The notes below the pieces were generated by a model. The model was not told the origin of the DNA. It saw only the letters and a program-made list of their open reading frames with translations, and did no database searches. From contig WBMZ01010290.1 in the NCBI GenBank assembly GCA_013400975.1, forward strand, positions 54,518 through 118,517: DNA of 64,000 nt, read 5' to 3'. Within the stretch, counting starts at the first letter, position 1. Every line of letters begins with the position of its first letter. The translations under genes were made by a program, and so were the position numbers. The stretch comes from Atrichornis clamosus (lineage: Eukaryota; Chordata; Aves; Passeriformes; Menuridae). This document shows positions 1 to 11,297 of the stretch, one piece after another.

Positions 1-63
1 CCTTTTAGGAAAAATGCATCCCTATTACCAGCACCTCAAACAGCCAACTGGGAGAAAACATGG

Positions 64-165
64 ATGTGGCACTTGAGAACGTGGTTTAGTGGTGGTGCTG
101 GGTTGATGGTTGGATCTGATGATCTCAGAGGTCTTTTCCAGCCTTAACAACCGTGTGGTTCTGTG
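64..165 (+). mobile_element. CR1 LINE 3' end fragment
   Basis: The text GTTTAGTGGTGGTGCTGGGT, TGATGGTTGGA, GAGGTCTTTTCCAGCCTTAA and a GTGGTTCTGTG tail is the extreme 3' end of CR1, reading in plus orientation. Confidence 0.85.
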
Positions 166-1732
166 TTTACCAGCCCAGCTCCGTGTTCAGCCAGGCCAGC
201 CCTGTCTGCTTCCCAGCAATCTGATACATCAACAAATAGTAAGAATTGTTTGCAAAGAATAAAGAGGGCATGTTCTAGAGACCAAACCTGCCACAGATGG
301 CAGCTCCAGTGGACGGATGGGAGCTGAAAAGGGCATTTGCTACTGACGTGCATCTACTACAACAGAGTTTCCATAAATACTGAAATAAGGAAGCAGAGAT
401 TAGGGGTTATTTTCCCCTATTGTTATTATTCACTTGGCATTTTCTCAAGTCACTTTGCTGTGTTGTAACATCAAGAAAAGAAACAGAACAACTCTGAGTT
501 CACATCGAAATCATTCAAGATGACATAAGAAAATGCTCAGCATTATCTCCATAAATAGAATCTGTGGAAAAGCAAAGCCAAGTGTTTTACTTCCAGACAC
601 ACAGCTTGAATCTCTGCTGCAGGCACTGCAGACCCTAAATTTAATCCTCAGTAATGACTGTAATATTGGCTTAGGTCAGCCACAGTTCATCCTCTGCAGA
701 AGGTTTGGGACAACTGGAGATGTAAAATATTATTTATACCCTTTTGATTCACTTATTTCTACTTTGGAGTGTCTGGCAATAAAGGAGAGTCCTAAAGCAA
801 TACAGACTTCTCTCTGGACTCAGGCTGACAGGTAAACTGCCAGTGCCAGGAATAAATATGCAAAGCTTAAATGCATCCAGTGCCATGGTAATATCAGTAT
901 TTAAATTTCACACCAAAGGTTCCTTTCTATCTGCTCCTCTGGGCTCCTCCACACTTCTATATATTAGGAGAATTCACAGCACTGAAATGTGGATACATTT
1001 ATCACACTACTGAATGATTAAATTTTATATTAACTACTGACATTGCAAGGGGTTTTTAACTATTCTTGACTATAATATTGCAACTCCTCGTAGCTGGCAG
1101 CTCTGAGTTGTCAGTCCAGGTTTATGAGCGTGGGCTTCAGCTAACAGTGAAAAACTGCACTTATGTCAAACTTCTCCCATTTTAACCCAAAGAAGTTTTA
1201 GGCACTCAAAAGTAATTGTCTAAGAGATGCCGGCTCATTCTGTCAAACCAGCATTTTATTCCCATTGAAATGAAACCCCAGGAAGTTGATAGTTGATTTT
1301 GAAGACTATCCACGTCTTAATTATGCAAAATTCTCATCAACTGTAATTTTTTCCAACCATAAATTTCCTATCCACTTTCCTGCCTCTTTTACAACTACTA
1401 TAAATATTAAGACTACCCAGTTGTAAACACCTCTGAGATGATAAAAATATTTAGAAAGTGGAGTCCAGATGGAAGTTACTCTTCTAGCCCTCCAAGGGAT
1501 TTGTTACATTAACAAATACACATTAGAGCAAGGCTGCTGCTTAAGCCTTTAAATGACATCTGGTCTTTACTGCTGCATGAGGAGCAGTTGGGACAATCTC
1601 CTTCCTCTGAAGGGCAAAGAAGGGCTGAAGTGAATATTGCTGTCACCAGGTATGGCTGGTAGGGCTGTGCTGGAAGGAAGAGCATGGAAGGAACACCTCC
1701 TTCAGAGAGGTGCAGTTCCTCCTTGCTTGATG

Positions 1733-1878
1733 GATCACAGAACCATGGAATGGTTCGGATTGGAAGGGAAGGGACCTGGAAGACCACCCAGTTCCTTCCT
1801 CTGCCATGAGCAGGGACAGCTTCCATTATTCCAGGTTGCTCCAAGCCCGGTCCAGTCTGGCCTTGGACACTTCCAGTG
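1733..1878 (-). mobile_element. CR1 LINE 3' fragment
   Basis: ATCACAGAACCATGGAATGG, the diagnostic reverse-complement CR1 tip, is followed by GCAGGGACAGCTTCC and TCTGGCCTTGGACACTTCCA. The copy is 5' truncated after about 145 bases. Confidence 0.9.
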
Positions 1879-2227
1879 AACACACCAATGCCAGAAGAAT
1901 ACCAGGAAATCAACTGTCTTTCACTGAGAAAAATGCAGCGAACACTGTCTACAGCAAAGCTTCAAAATCCTAATTAAACACAATTCCTAATTCTTCACAG
2001 CTACTGTCCCACACACCACATCCCTCACGGAGTGGGGGAAGGCTTTGAACTTCTTTTGCAAGTTAGTATTTTTCTGAAATTCTTAACCTCCATCTACATT
2101 CTTGCTTAAGCCAACATGAAATGTGGATGCACCTGCACATGAGCCACACTGGAATGGGAGGAGTTTGTCAGGTGCATTCCCACTGGGAAGGACATGGTGC
2201 CAGCAAAGTAAGGATCTATGAGCTGTG

Positions 2228-2460
2228 GCTAGGGGAGGCTCAGGCTGGAGATCAGGAAAAGGTTCTTCTTTCCCCAGAGGGTGGTGGGCACTGACCAGGC
2301 TCCCCAGGGAATGGGCACGGCCCCAAGGCTGCCAGAGCTCCAGGAGCCTTTGGACAACGCTCCCAGGCATGCACAGGGTGGGATTGTTGGGGTGTCTGTG
2401 CAGCGACAGCGCCTGGACTGGATGGTCCTGGTGGGTCCCTCACAACATTCTATGATCCTA
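2228..2460 (+). mobile_element. CR1 LINE 3' fragment
   Basis: It reads GAGGCTCAGGCTGGAGATCA, GGGTGGTGGGCACTGACCAG, then TGGTCCTGGTGGGTCCCT and ends in ATTCTATGATCCT, the CR1 tail. It is of the same subfamily type as the minus copies near 21.8, 29.8 and 50.3 kb. Confidence 0.9.
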
Positions 2461-2955
2461 CAAGTGAAGAAGTGCAATGCCTCCAGAGGTTTTTCAGAAG
2501 ACAAAGACAGCAGATCAGTTACAAGGGTTTTGTGACAGAGAAGCCCTGTAGGAGAACAAGGAAAGGTTTTATTTCCATCGGCAGGCTTAGCATCAGTAAG
2601 AGACAAGTAAGAGACAAGGAACAACCTGGGACTCCTTTTGGAGAAGGTCAGGAGAGTGACAAAGTGGATGTAACAAAGAGCACCATACTCAAAAGCAGTT
2701 TGGTCACCTCTGCCGGCAGTTCCTTCCAAACCAAGAAGGGAATGGCTGTTCCACATCCTGTGCCAGGGGACAGGGCAGGGAGCAGCCAGAAGTCACTGTG
2801 TGGTGCCCTTTGAGCCTCCCAGTCACCTCACGAGCTGTGCTGCTGGTCCATCCCCACAGGCCCGTGCTGCTATAGCCCTCATGGCTGGGTGTCACTGCTC
2901 TGGGAACTCGCTGGATCTGGGTTCACTCAAACACACAGGTCTGCTGTTCACTGAC

Positions 2956-3210
2956 CTGCCACTGCTGCATCCGGCTCCTCCTCCTCCAGGGACTCCTGGG
3001 TGAGCAGCTCTGCCAGGGGAGACAGGGGGTAGCAGCTGTTGAGGTTCAGGCCCAGCATGAAGTTGTGCACCTTCCCGGCGCGGCCCTCGCGCGTGTTGAA
3101 CAGGGCGCTGTCCCCCACCAGGGCCATCAGCATGCGCTGCACCCAGCCCTCCTGGCCGCTCTCCTGGCCCCTCTCCTGGCTTTCCCGCCTGGCCCCGGCG
3201 CTCTCAGTGC
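2956..3210 (-). CDS. PLA2G4A: PLA2G4A coding exon 14 (residues about 446-530, regulatory linker and phosphosite)
   Basis: This exon encodes (G)TESAGARRESQERGQESGQ, then EGWVQRMLMALVGDSALFNT, REGRAGKVHNFMLGLNLNSC, YPLSPLAELLTQESLEEEEP and DAAVA. YPLSPL contains the MAP-kinase site equal to human Ser505. TQES holds the equivalent of human Ser515, and the Lys of RAGKV equals Lys488 in the lipid-binding patch. The acceptor is TTGGCAG with the exon edge at 3210, and the donor is GCAG|GTCAGTG with the edge at 2956. It is 84 codons where human has 80. The extra four residues fall in the variable linker, which here is a 3 x 12 bp repeat. The exon is much more GC-rich than its surroundings. Confidence 0.96.
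3146..3181 (-). repeat. 3 x 12 bp in-frame coding repeat (SQER/GQES/GQEG)
   Basis: On the coding strand three 12-base units follow each other exactly: AGCCAGGAGAGG, GGCCAGGAGAGC and GGCCAGGAGGGC. They translate as SQER, GQES and GQEG. The unit boundaries on the plus strand are 3146-3157, 3158-3169 and 3170-3181. The repeat keeps the frame and accounts for the longer linker relative to human. Confidence 0.92.
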
Positions 3211-4995
3211 CTGCCAAGGAAAGGAGAACACCCAGCAGTGAGGCATGTAAGGTAGCCAGTGCAAACCCCACCTTTCTGGGCCTGTGAAATAAAGGGACCT
3301 ACAAAAATAAATGAAACTTCTTTCCACGAGCTGGGGCCTGGATGATGGAGTTCTGCTGCAATGATTTCTGGAGTTCTGCTGCAACGATTTCACAGGAGTG
3401 GAGAGGATCCATCCTTGCTACTCCACAGGCCAGTGAAACCTTTCACCTGCACCAGAGTAGTGTGAGTGTGTCCGTCAGGAAAAGAGACTGGGAATGTGTT
3501 AGATGACCTGGACCAGACTTAATTAATCTGAGGGCCTTCTCTGTAAACTCTCCTGGGCTCAGGGATAGACCTGAGCTGCTAAAATCCCATACCTGATGTA
3601 GACATAAATTCATCTGGATGTGCACTGACAGCCTTCTCCATCCCTTGCTGCCTGCTAGAAATCCACCTTTCCTTAGGAAAGCAGAGTTAGTCTGATAATG
3701 CTATAGCATGGGAATTCTAAAACACCTGAAAATATCCTTACAGTAAACTGTAGACTACAATTAATATCCATCTTTAATTAACTAAAGAGTACAATGAAAG
3801 ATAGATGTCTGCAGTTAGAGCTCACAGTAAAACTGGCACCACCTTGCATTCATTCACCTGTCAAAACCTGACTTTTTGGGGTGTTTTGTATAAGAAAATA
3901 ATTCAGGCTTAAGCTTGATACTTTCAATTCAACTTTTAAACATGCCTCTTTAATCCAGGCTTTAAAGGAACTAATTTTTATATAAGAAGACAGAAAAGAA
4001 GCATCAAAGAAGTCCAAGATCTGTACAGTAACATTCTATGGAAGCAAGAGGGATTTCCAAGTGTTTACAATCCCAGATTTGTAGGTTGTTCACTACGGCT
4101 ACAAACTAGGAGAGGAATGTTGTGTTTGTTGCTGGCTGTTGTGTTTAAACAGGAAATCCACAAATAAACACCAAATATGGTACCATCCACTATTTTACAC
4201 ATAAGGGGAACTGAACAAGCAATCACTGAGTTGAGCTAGTGACAATTCACTGTCTCCATATAGGATTTTCTTTTCTTTCTGTAGATCCTGAAATCACAAG
4301 CAGCTGCATTCCCATCTTTACTTCACTTGTTAAAAATATAACCAGGTTTTTGCAGGTGAAAATCACTGTTGTCCCCAGAAATATCATCAAATACAGAAAG
4401 CTGACTAAGACCCTAGAAATCTCCAGGTGGTTTAGGTACTTAGAGATAATTGTGAATAGGATCTTTTCTTCCCACTGGCCCACATTCCCTTTGTGGTTGG
4501 GCCTCTTCTGGGAACCTGGACCTGGGCATTGTTACACTGTGCCAGGCACCAGGAATTTCCTGTATCACATGTCATTTGTAAAGGTGCTACAAGACACCTG
4601 TGAATGCTGCAAACACTAATCAAACCATTCTCAGGTAAATATTTGATCGAGAAAACCTTGAAAACAATGGACACTGTTGGTTTGGTGGGCTAGTAGCAAT
4701 TCCAAGGTGTCTCTGAGCTCAGCAGCTTGCTGGCAACAGACTCCTGGAGAGCACTGGCTCAGCAAAGCACATTTTTGGGTGTATGTGGAATGCCAGACCT
4801 CGGTGAAGCCCTGCAGGGCTGACACCAAGACTGAAGTTGTGTGAGGGAATCACTGATGATCAGCTTGAGCAGAAGACATGAAGTTAAGCCAAGGACCTCC
4901 TGGGGTCTCCTGTTCAACACTTCTCTATTTTGCTGAGCCACATAAAAGCTGATGGCAAAAGTAAATCCTGAAGTGAAATCTGAGCAATTCCTTAC
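3211..4995 (-). other. PLA2G4A: PLA2G4A intron 13
   Basis: This phase 1 intron is about 1.8 kb. It contains a 23 bp tandem duplication at 3347-3392, close to exon 14. No mobile element or other exon was recognised. Confidence 0.9.
3347..3392. repeat. Two-copy 23 bp tandem duplication
   Basis: GGAGTTCTGCTGCAATGATT is followed directly by a near-identical second unit with one T-to-C change and a final-base difference. It is intronic, about 140 bases upstream of exon 14 on the transcript. Confidence 0.85.
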
Positions 4996-5067
4996 CTTTG
5001 GGACACTGCGATTCATCTTCACTGTCTGAGCTGTCATTGCTTACAAGGTGCTTTAGCCTAATATTTT
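4996..5067 (-). CDS. PLA2G4A: PLA2G4A coding exon 13 (residues 422-445, acidic Ser-rich loop)
   Basis: This exon encodes (E)NIRLKHLVSNDSSDSEDES followed by QCPK and the first base of a Gly codon. The Ser/Asp/Glu-rich run is the disordered regulatory loop of the lid. In human it includes Ser437, a reported phosphorylation site, and the matching Ser is present here in SSDSEDES. The acceptor is TTTAACAG with the exon edge at 5067, and the donor is AAAG|GTAAGG with the edge at 4996. At 72 bases it is easily missed, but the phase and length fit exactly. Confidence 0.95.
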
Positions 5068-6457
5068 CTGTTAAAAGAAATATAAAATTCCTTTAAACTG
5101 CTGGAGTTTAACTGGCAGAACAGTTAAGAATTTCAAAACAATCTGAGTCATAAAATTATCATAATCTTTGTCAAGAAAATATAGCTGAAGAGACTGGATC
5201 TGCTGTGGACACTAGAATCTGAGCAGCAGGCATTGGCTCCAGCCTGAAATTTTGGGGCTGAGAAAAGAAAACGTACCTCCCACTCCCCTCTGCACCACAT
5301 ATCTGACACACTTTATTCACCCTAATTAAAATGCAGATGTTCAGCTTCTGTCCTCTCATTAACTCCTAGTGAACTAGGAAAATGTCATTGTGGGACCAAG
5401 GTGGCACAGGGACATCTCCAGCTCTGGTCACAGCTGTGGTTCAAGCCATATGAATATTTTCACATCTGATCCCACTTCAAAGAATATTTTTAAAACTCTG
5501 TGTGAAACGAGTCATGGATGACAGAAAACATTCTGCCTCTCATTATCCTTCAAAAGCAGACTTCTGCATGATCACATTTATTGACAGGGGTCCTCCATGA
5601 GTAGGTGTTAGCACTCATGAGGTGCATCAGAAACAGGAACCTGGAGGTCTCATTTTCATCCATAAATAAGGAGATTATCAAACAGCTGAATTCCATCAAT
5701 TAGGAAACAGAGGCAGCGAACAGCTTGGAGTTTTTTTTGTTATTATTTTTAAATTATCTCAACCTACTCTCCTCTTGCTCTTCAAACAAATCTATCTGTC
5801 TAGCACAATTTATTTGTTGGTCAGGCCTTCCCCTGTAATGCTGCCTTCTGAACAGGAAACAGAAGTGTCAAAAACCTTTTGTCATTAACTACATTCTCAA
5901 ATAAAACATAATAAAGTCTACCCAAAGCAAGCTACAACTCCTTCTTCACAGTCATCATGCCATTTGTGTGTCAGGAATTAAATCAAAGCCATTAAATTTG
6001 CATCAAAGGATAAGATACCAACAGCTTGTAGGAAGAATGGAACAATCTAACAATCTCCAGAGATGATAAAATGTGGGTGCATTTTGCTAATCCCTTCAAT
6101 AACACAGCCCAGTGTCAAGACACTACACAAGTAACTATCAAACACTTGTCAACTTCTGATCTCCAAAACCCAGCATAACAACATAAAAGGAGGATTATAT
6201 TAACTTCCAGGAAAGAGCTGGATATGTGCATGTGACTTTCAGCAGCTCTGCCTGATCAAAAACAGAAGGGAAAGAAAGGAAAGCACATTCCCAACATTCT
6301 TTCCCTACCTCAGCAGCAGCCAGCAACACCAGCAATTACAGCTAATTAATTCCACGCTCTTAAGTGACTACCAGCAGTGCCATCCTTCCACAGAGGGAGA
6401 GAGCACTGAATCTTGCCAGTAATTGCTCTGCGTGGTAGAATTATTGACTAATTTTAC
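5068..6457 (-). other. PLA2G4A: PLA2G4A intron 12
   Basis: This phase 1 intron is about 1.4 kb. No CR1, coding or RNA feature was recognised; a T-rich run lies near 5730-5750. Confidence 0.9.
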
Positions 6458-6550
6458 CTAATTCTTCTTCCATGGTGGGCCCTTTATTTTGAGAATTGGA
6501 GACACCAAGCACTCTGTTAAATAATATTGAAAATGCACTGCCCCAGACAC
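6458..6550 (-). CDS. PLA2G4A: PLA2G4A coding exon 12 (residues 391-421, lid)
   Basis: This exon encodes (G)VWGSAFSILFNRVLGVSNS followed by QNKGPTMEEEL and the first base of a Glu codon. It forms part of the lid over the catalytic funnel. The acceptor is CTTGCAG with the exon edge at 6550, and the donor is TTAG|GTAAAAT with the edge at 6458. The 93 bases give the same residue count as human. The SNSQNKGP stretch replaces human SGSQSRGS, in a surface loop that varies among vertebrates. Confidence 0.96.
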   Translation of the reverse strand: MSGAVHFQYYLTECLVSPILKIKGPPWKKN

Positions 6551-6897
6551 CTGCAAGAGAAAAAATAAACAATGAATGGGGTTTGGTAGAAGGAAATAAA
6601 CCCCACATATCTTAATAAACACTATTTAAGCAGTTGGTTGCTCTCTGAACGCACCTCTGAGTTTGGAGCATGCCAAGTCATCAGCTCAGATGTCCAAATC
6701 AGAAAAAGATGGAAATAAGAAACAAATGAACCAGAAATGCCAATCCATGTCTTTCATGTGAAATCTTTCACATTAATGTCTTTCAACAAACTGAGAGCTC
6801 TACTTCTTGCCTCACACTTTGTGTGAGTGCATTTCAAAGTCCATGAAGTTACTGAACTTACTTTTCATTTTTAAGCCTCTTTATGTCACAAACTCAC
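6551..6897 (-). other. PLA2G4A: PLA2G4A intron 11 (short)
   Basis: This 347-base phase 1 intron is the shortest in the window. It contains nothing else that I can recognise. Confidence 0.92.
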
Positions 6898-7035
6898 CCA
6901 TCAGGAAGTGCAAGGGATTTTCATTATACTTCTTCACCACTGTCCCCATAAAAAACTTGCTTCCAAACAAATCAGGAGACATAAAAGTGCCATACTTGGC
7001 CATTCCAATCTCATATGGACTGAATTCCACCCAGT
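6898..7035 (-). CDS. PLA2G4A: PLA2G4A coding exon 11 (residues 345-390, into the lid)
   Basis: This exon encodes (D)WVEFSPYEIGMAKYGTFMS, then PDLFGSKFFMGTVVKKYNE and NPLHFLM with the first base of a Gly codon. It spans the active-site funnel and the start of the lid that covers it. The acceptor is CTTTGCAG with the exon edge at 7035, and the donor is ATGG|GTGAGTT with the edge at 6898. The 138 bases match human residues 345-390 in length. It was found by translating the minus strand between splice sites and is fully open. Confidence 0.97.
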
Positions 7036-8719
7036 CTGCAAAGACAAACAAAATTGTGCTGAGTGAGAAATCTCACCCTGAACAGAAACAGAGGAGCATA
7101 ATACAAGAATGAATGAAACCGTTTTCCAAGCAAAGAAATTTCAGAGAAATGGGAAGCCAAATAACCAACAGAAATATCAAATGAAGGTCAGTGATGTCTC
7201 AGCAGGGAAAGAATCCTCAGTCTCTCTTCTCACAATGAAATTTGATGAAAAAAAAATGAGGTTGGAGAACCAGGGAGTGATCACAAATGAGAAACCCACA
7301 GTTTTCATCCCCTGCTTCAACAGGATTCCCTGCCACGTGGAATGCAATGTGGGTCTAAGCTCCAAGTTGCTTTTCCTTCACTGAAATTCCACCAAAAACA
7401 TGGAGAGCAGTGATAGAGGTGGCAGAAAAATCACTAAATATCCCGGAAGTTGTGAAATATTCTAGGAGAGGCATTTGGATTCCACCCAGACCTAAAGCTT
7501 CTGGTGAAATCAGATATGAGAAGGCAAAGCTGAGAGGCAGCTTATAAACTCATGAATTCAAATGTGGCCAAAGATACTTTTAGAAGAACATCTTATTGAA
7601 CAGAGAGCTCAAGAAAAATATGGAATAAAGTGCTCCAATGCATTTTCCACTCTTAGCAGAACATTTCAGAAGTGATTTGCATTCTACTGATGTAGGCCTT
7701 CTTTGGACATGGATCTGGGTTGACTTGGAAACAATTCCTTTAGTACCAGTGGAGTTGCTTACATCAGAGAATTAATTTCAGCAAGGGAATAAATAAACAG
7801 AACGTATTTTATATTTTTAGTATTTCACCCATTCATCTCTTTCACCTTCCCTATTTTTAGCAGGGATTGATTTGACTGTAAACAAATCAGAAATAATTCT
7901 GAAAAAGCAAGGCAAAAGAGCCAGCTTTGAAAAATTCCATCATGGAATGCCATCCATCCCTCAGGATATTCAGTGTGGAGTAGGAGATAAACACTTGTCC
8001 TAAAAAGGAACGATTTAATCATGACAAGTGAGAGTTTTGTTTCACAGGGCAATGCTTACTGTGCTAAGTCAAATACTACATCCTATTTTCCAAATAAATC
8101 ACCCACAAATCTTCACATTCGCTGGAGCAGAAGGAAATTCCTTTGAAGACCCAGTCCAGGAATTCCATGGCATTTCCCTTTAGCTGTATATACAGCTAAT
8201 CTGGCAGATCCATAATCAGAGCCAGGGTGACAGCAAAGCTGAACTGAGAATCAGATTTAATTTAATCTGTGATAGTCCACCTCCAGCTGGTATTTGCACT
8301 GAAGGGATTTCTCAAATCACAAATCCTGCTCAGGGAAATAAAATTTCTGCCTTGAAATCAATGGGCTTTAGCATTAGTTTCTGGCCTTCCAGAAGCTCCT
8401 CCAGACAGTGGCCACTAAGAGAGAGTGAAGGGTCCCTCTGAAACCTGGAATCCATCCCTGCAGGCAGCCCTGCTTCCCAAATTAATCCTGCAGCACTTCC
8501 TGGTATGGAGCAACACTCACCCTCTCACAGCCATACATTTACTGTAACGTACAGTGCTCTCTGTCAAGAGCAAATCCCCAAAACCCCCCCCTCCCATTCC
8601 ACTCCCCTCTTTAACCCTGGGTATCAGTATCACCAGGTAACTTCTTAAGGAAGCTGCCAGAATTTAAAAAACACAGCTGTCTTTAAGTAAATGCCTGTAA
8701 TTCAGTTAAAATGATTAGT

Positions 8720-8760
8720 GCAGGTTTGGGATGGCCAGATGCAGGTTTGGGTATGGCCAG
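8720..8760. repeat. Two-copy 20 bp near-tandem duplication
   Basis: GCAGGTTTGGGATGGCCAGA at 8720-8739 is repeated at 8741-8760 with one inserted T and one base fewer at the end. It is a recent slippage-type duplication in intron 10. Confidence 0.8.
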
Positions 8761-9629
8761 CACCACCTGGGGCCAGAAATGCTCTTGGGGAGGGAAAAGA
8801 TGCAAAGCTGGGGCCTGAAAGCTGCAGGAGATCTTGCACTACCTCAGGAATGATGTTATCTGATATAATTAATGCATTTCAACTTGAAACAACATGAAAG
8901 GCCCCACCTGCGTCCATGATCAAGTAAATTAGGAAGTGTAAATATTTCTCTTTAAAATTCACTATCTCTCTCACATCAGGAATAGCTAAAGGGAGAAATA
9001 AAGCTTAAAATAGAAGCAATCAAGATCTAGCATCCTCTGTAATGATAGAGATGACAGCCTCAAAAAGCAAACCCAAGATCCACTGGCACAGGCAAAACGT
9101 TTTTTTCAGAGCAAAGCCTGCAGGTGCTTCTGGTCTTGCTGAGACAAAGACATCATTAACTAAAGACCACTTTGTTTTTAAAACAGTAACCCAAATAAAA
9201 TTTATTGGAAAACAGAAGTTCATCTAAAAATCAAAATACTCCTATTTTCAAACAAAAAGGTATCAGTTTCCTTAGTAGGGAAGTTAAAGACACATTTTCC
9301 CATGACATGTTTAGCCTAATTTACAACTTAATTTTCCATTATAACCAAAGTTTTGACGGCAACTTTTCCAAATAGAAATTTTGGTAAATAAAATGACTTA
9401 TAAACCTTGGGCAAACCACCTGGTATTTCCCTTTTCAGTCCTGCATATGTCCATATGGAGAGAGTATAGATACAGATCTTTGTGCAACATCTTGTGCAAC
9501 TGGACCCACTGTCAAGTGAGGGGACTAAAGAGGGGATTAAAACCTATGGAATAAGTAAGAGCAAAAGGGTTTTTTTGTGTTACCAACAGCACTTACACTG
9601 GGCAAGAATTAAAACAAGAGGCAGTGTAT

Positions 9630-9680
9630 CTAATTTTAATTCAATTTAATTGAATTAATTGAACTAATTTAAGTTCAATT
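9630..9680. repeat. AT-rich imperfect palindrome
   Basis: The stretch contains ATTCAATTTAATTGAATT, a near-perfect inverted repeat, flanked by further TTAATTGAA and TTTAAGTTCAA motifs. It lies just upstream of a degraded CR1 tip in intron 10. No function can be assigned. Confidence 0.6.
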
Positions 9681-9685
9681 TTAGT

Positions 9686-9733
9686 CACGGACTCATTAAA
9701 GTTGGTAAAGACCTCCAAGACCATCATGTCTAA
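9686..9733 (-). mobile_element. Degraded CR1 3' tip
   Basis: TCATTAAAGTTGGTAAAGAC and CTCCAAGACCATCATGTC resemble the CR1 terminus seen at 48655 and 35822, but the match stops after about 50 bases. It looks older than the other copies. Confidence 0.6.
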
Positions 9734-10048
9734 CTTAATTTCATTCTTCTTTAAAAGAGGACTGTGCGACTGAAGGCATTTTCCTTTCTCTGCTTGATCC
9801 ACTAAGTGAAGCAGCTCTTCCCCTCTGGAGACACCAGGTTCCTCTTTGGCTGCACTCCTGCACTCCTACCTGACTATGTGATCACTTATCCCTGAGCAAC
9901 TTCTTATCGCACTGCTGTCACATTCCCAGAAGTCCCACATGCAATTAGTCTCAGATGTATTAAAAAAAAAAAAACAAGGGGGAGTTTTAATCAGCCACAC
10001 ACTTCTCTGCTTCCCACAAGTGACTCAACCCCGAGATTGGGAACACAC

Positions 10049-10163
10049 CTGCAAACATCAGCTCTGAGACATCTGGTTTGACGTGGAGACACGTAAAGAG
10101 GGGCAGAGCACACTGGGCATTATCGATCTTCTCTTTCATGTGGCTCAGGGTGGTGTCCATCCT
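10049..10163 (-). CDS. PLA2G4A: PLA2G4A coding exon 10 (residues 307-344)
   Basis: This exon encodes RMDTTLSHMKEKIDNAQCAL followed by PLFTCLHVKPDVSELMFA, part of the catalytic domain; human has RMNTTLSSLKEKVNTAQCPL and the same second half. The acceptor is CCCTGCAG with the exon edge at 10163, and the donor is GCAG|GTGTGTTC with the edge at 10049. The 115 bases give 38 codons plus one base that opens the Asp345 codon. The open frame extends on both sides into intron sequence, so exon ends were taken from splice sites and homology. Confidence 0.97.
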
Positions 10164-11297
10164 CTGCAGGGAAAGAAAGACATCACACTTCCAAACACAT
10201 CCCACAAAGGCCTGCTGATATTTGTACATAAAAATAGCCCATATTTTTATTTTATGTAAAGGTCTAGGAGACTCCTCCTGGCTCTGAAATTTGAGAAGGA
10301 AAGTGGACAGACTCAGTTACTTCTACAAAAACAGAAGAACTGGTAAAAGGAAGTAATCTGCCTGGATGCCTTTTATCTGCACAATTCAGGAAGGAAAGAG
10401 TGGGAGGCAGGGAGAGGAAATAAGCATGTTACACAAGCCAAAGACATGGCCAAAAAGCAAACAGCATTGCTGGATAAAGCAAATGCTTTCCTTTTCTTGC
10501 TGTAAAAGATGAAAGCAAGGAAAAACCTTGTGGGTAGAATTAGCGATTATTTTCCAACCTGTGCTATTTCTGAAAAGTCAGACACAAGATAAAGAAAAGC
10601 AGATGAACTATGACGAGGCTTTTACATTTGCTGACCACCTGCATCTCCCCTGGAAAATATTCTGGAGCCTGCAATGAAGAAAGGCTGAAGTCATGATGAT
10701 GCAATAGCACTCAGAAGTGTTATCTGTAAATAACCAACAGCCTTTGCTCCATTTTTCACTGATGTGTCAGGTTCAGATTTAAACTAAACATCTGTGCATT
10801 TGTGTCATCCCTTGGCAAACAGGGACTTCCAACCACACTCACACAATCACTGACAACCCTTCAGCATCAGAATTCCATGTATCTGCTACTAAAAGCTGTG
10901 TTGCCTCTTTTTCAGTGTTTTAAATTGTTTAAAACCCATTATCAATGTATACTCATGAGAGATAAAAGTGTATAAAACACATCTGCAAATCTATGAACAC
11001 ATGTCAATCTGCCATAAAATCCAATCCAGCTGCTCCTCACCTGACTCATTTGAAGTCTGTGTGCCTGATTCAGCAAATTGTTGGATTTCAATAATAAAAT
11101 AGCAACAGTGTGAACCTCTCCCGTTGTCTCTTTTCCCAAAACAAGAGGATCTTCCAAGCTGAAGTTAGTGCTTTATGAAGCAAATGCTGTTTCTCTTATG
11201 GCAAAATGTGCACCTTTTGTTAAACGTCATTGAAGTCATTTAAAAAACAATAGCAACAGTTTCCCAGCTGTAAGAAGGTGAAAAGCAAAGCACTCAC
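10164..11297 (-). other. PLA2G4A: PLA2G4A intron 9
   Basis: This phase 0 intron is about 1.1 kb. No CR1 copy, RNA gene or other recognisable element is seen in it. Confidence 0.9.

Larger units (their letters stand above)
1..2955 (-). other. PLA2G4A: PLA2G4A intron 14 (partial, runs off the left edge)
   Basis: The next coding segment (around the catalytic Asp, human Asp549) is not found in this stretch, so the intron is at least 2955 bases long and continues past the window. It contains CR1 copies at about 64-165 (plus), 1733-1878 (minus) and 2228-2460 (plus). Nothing else is recognisable. Confidence 0.8.
7036..10048 (-). other. PLA2G4A: PLA2G4A intron 10
   Basis: This phase 1 intron is about 3.0 kb. 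It includes a 20 bp near-tandem duplication at 8720-8760, an AT-rich palindromic patch at 9630-9680, a short degraded minus-strand CR1 tip at about 9686-9733, and a poly-A run near 9960-9974. No exon or RNA gene was recognised. Confidence 0.88.

Noticed and set aside
3039..3287. Plus-strand 82-codon frame over exon 14
   Set aside because: It is the antisense shadow of the GC-rich coding exon on the minus strand.
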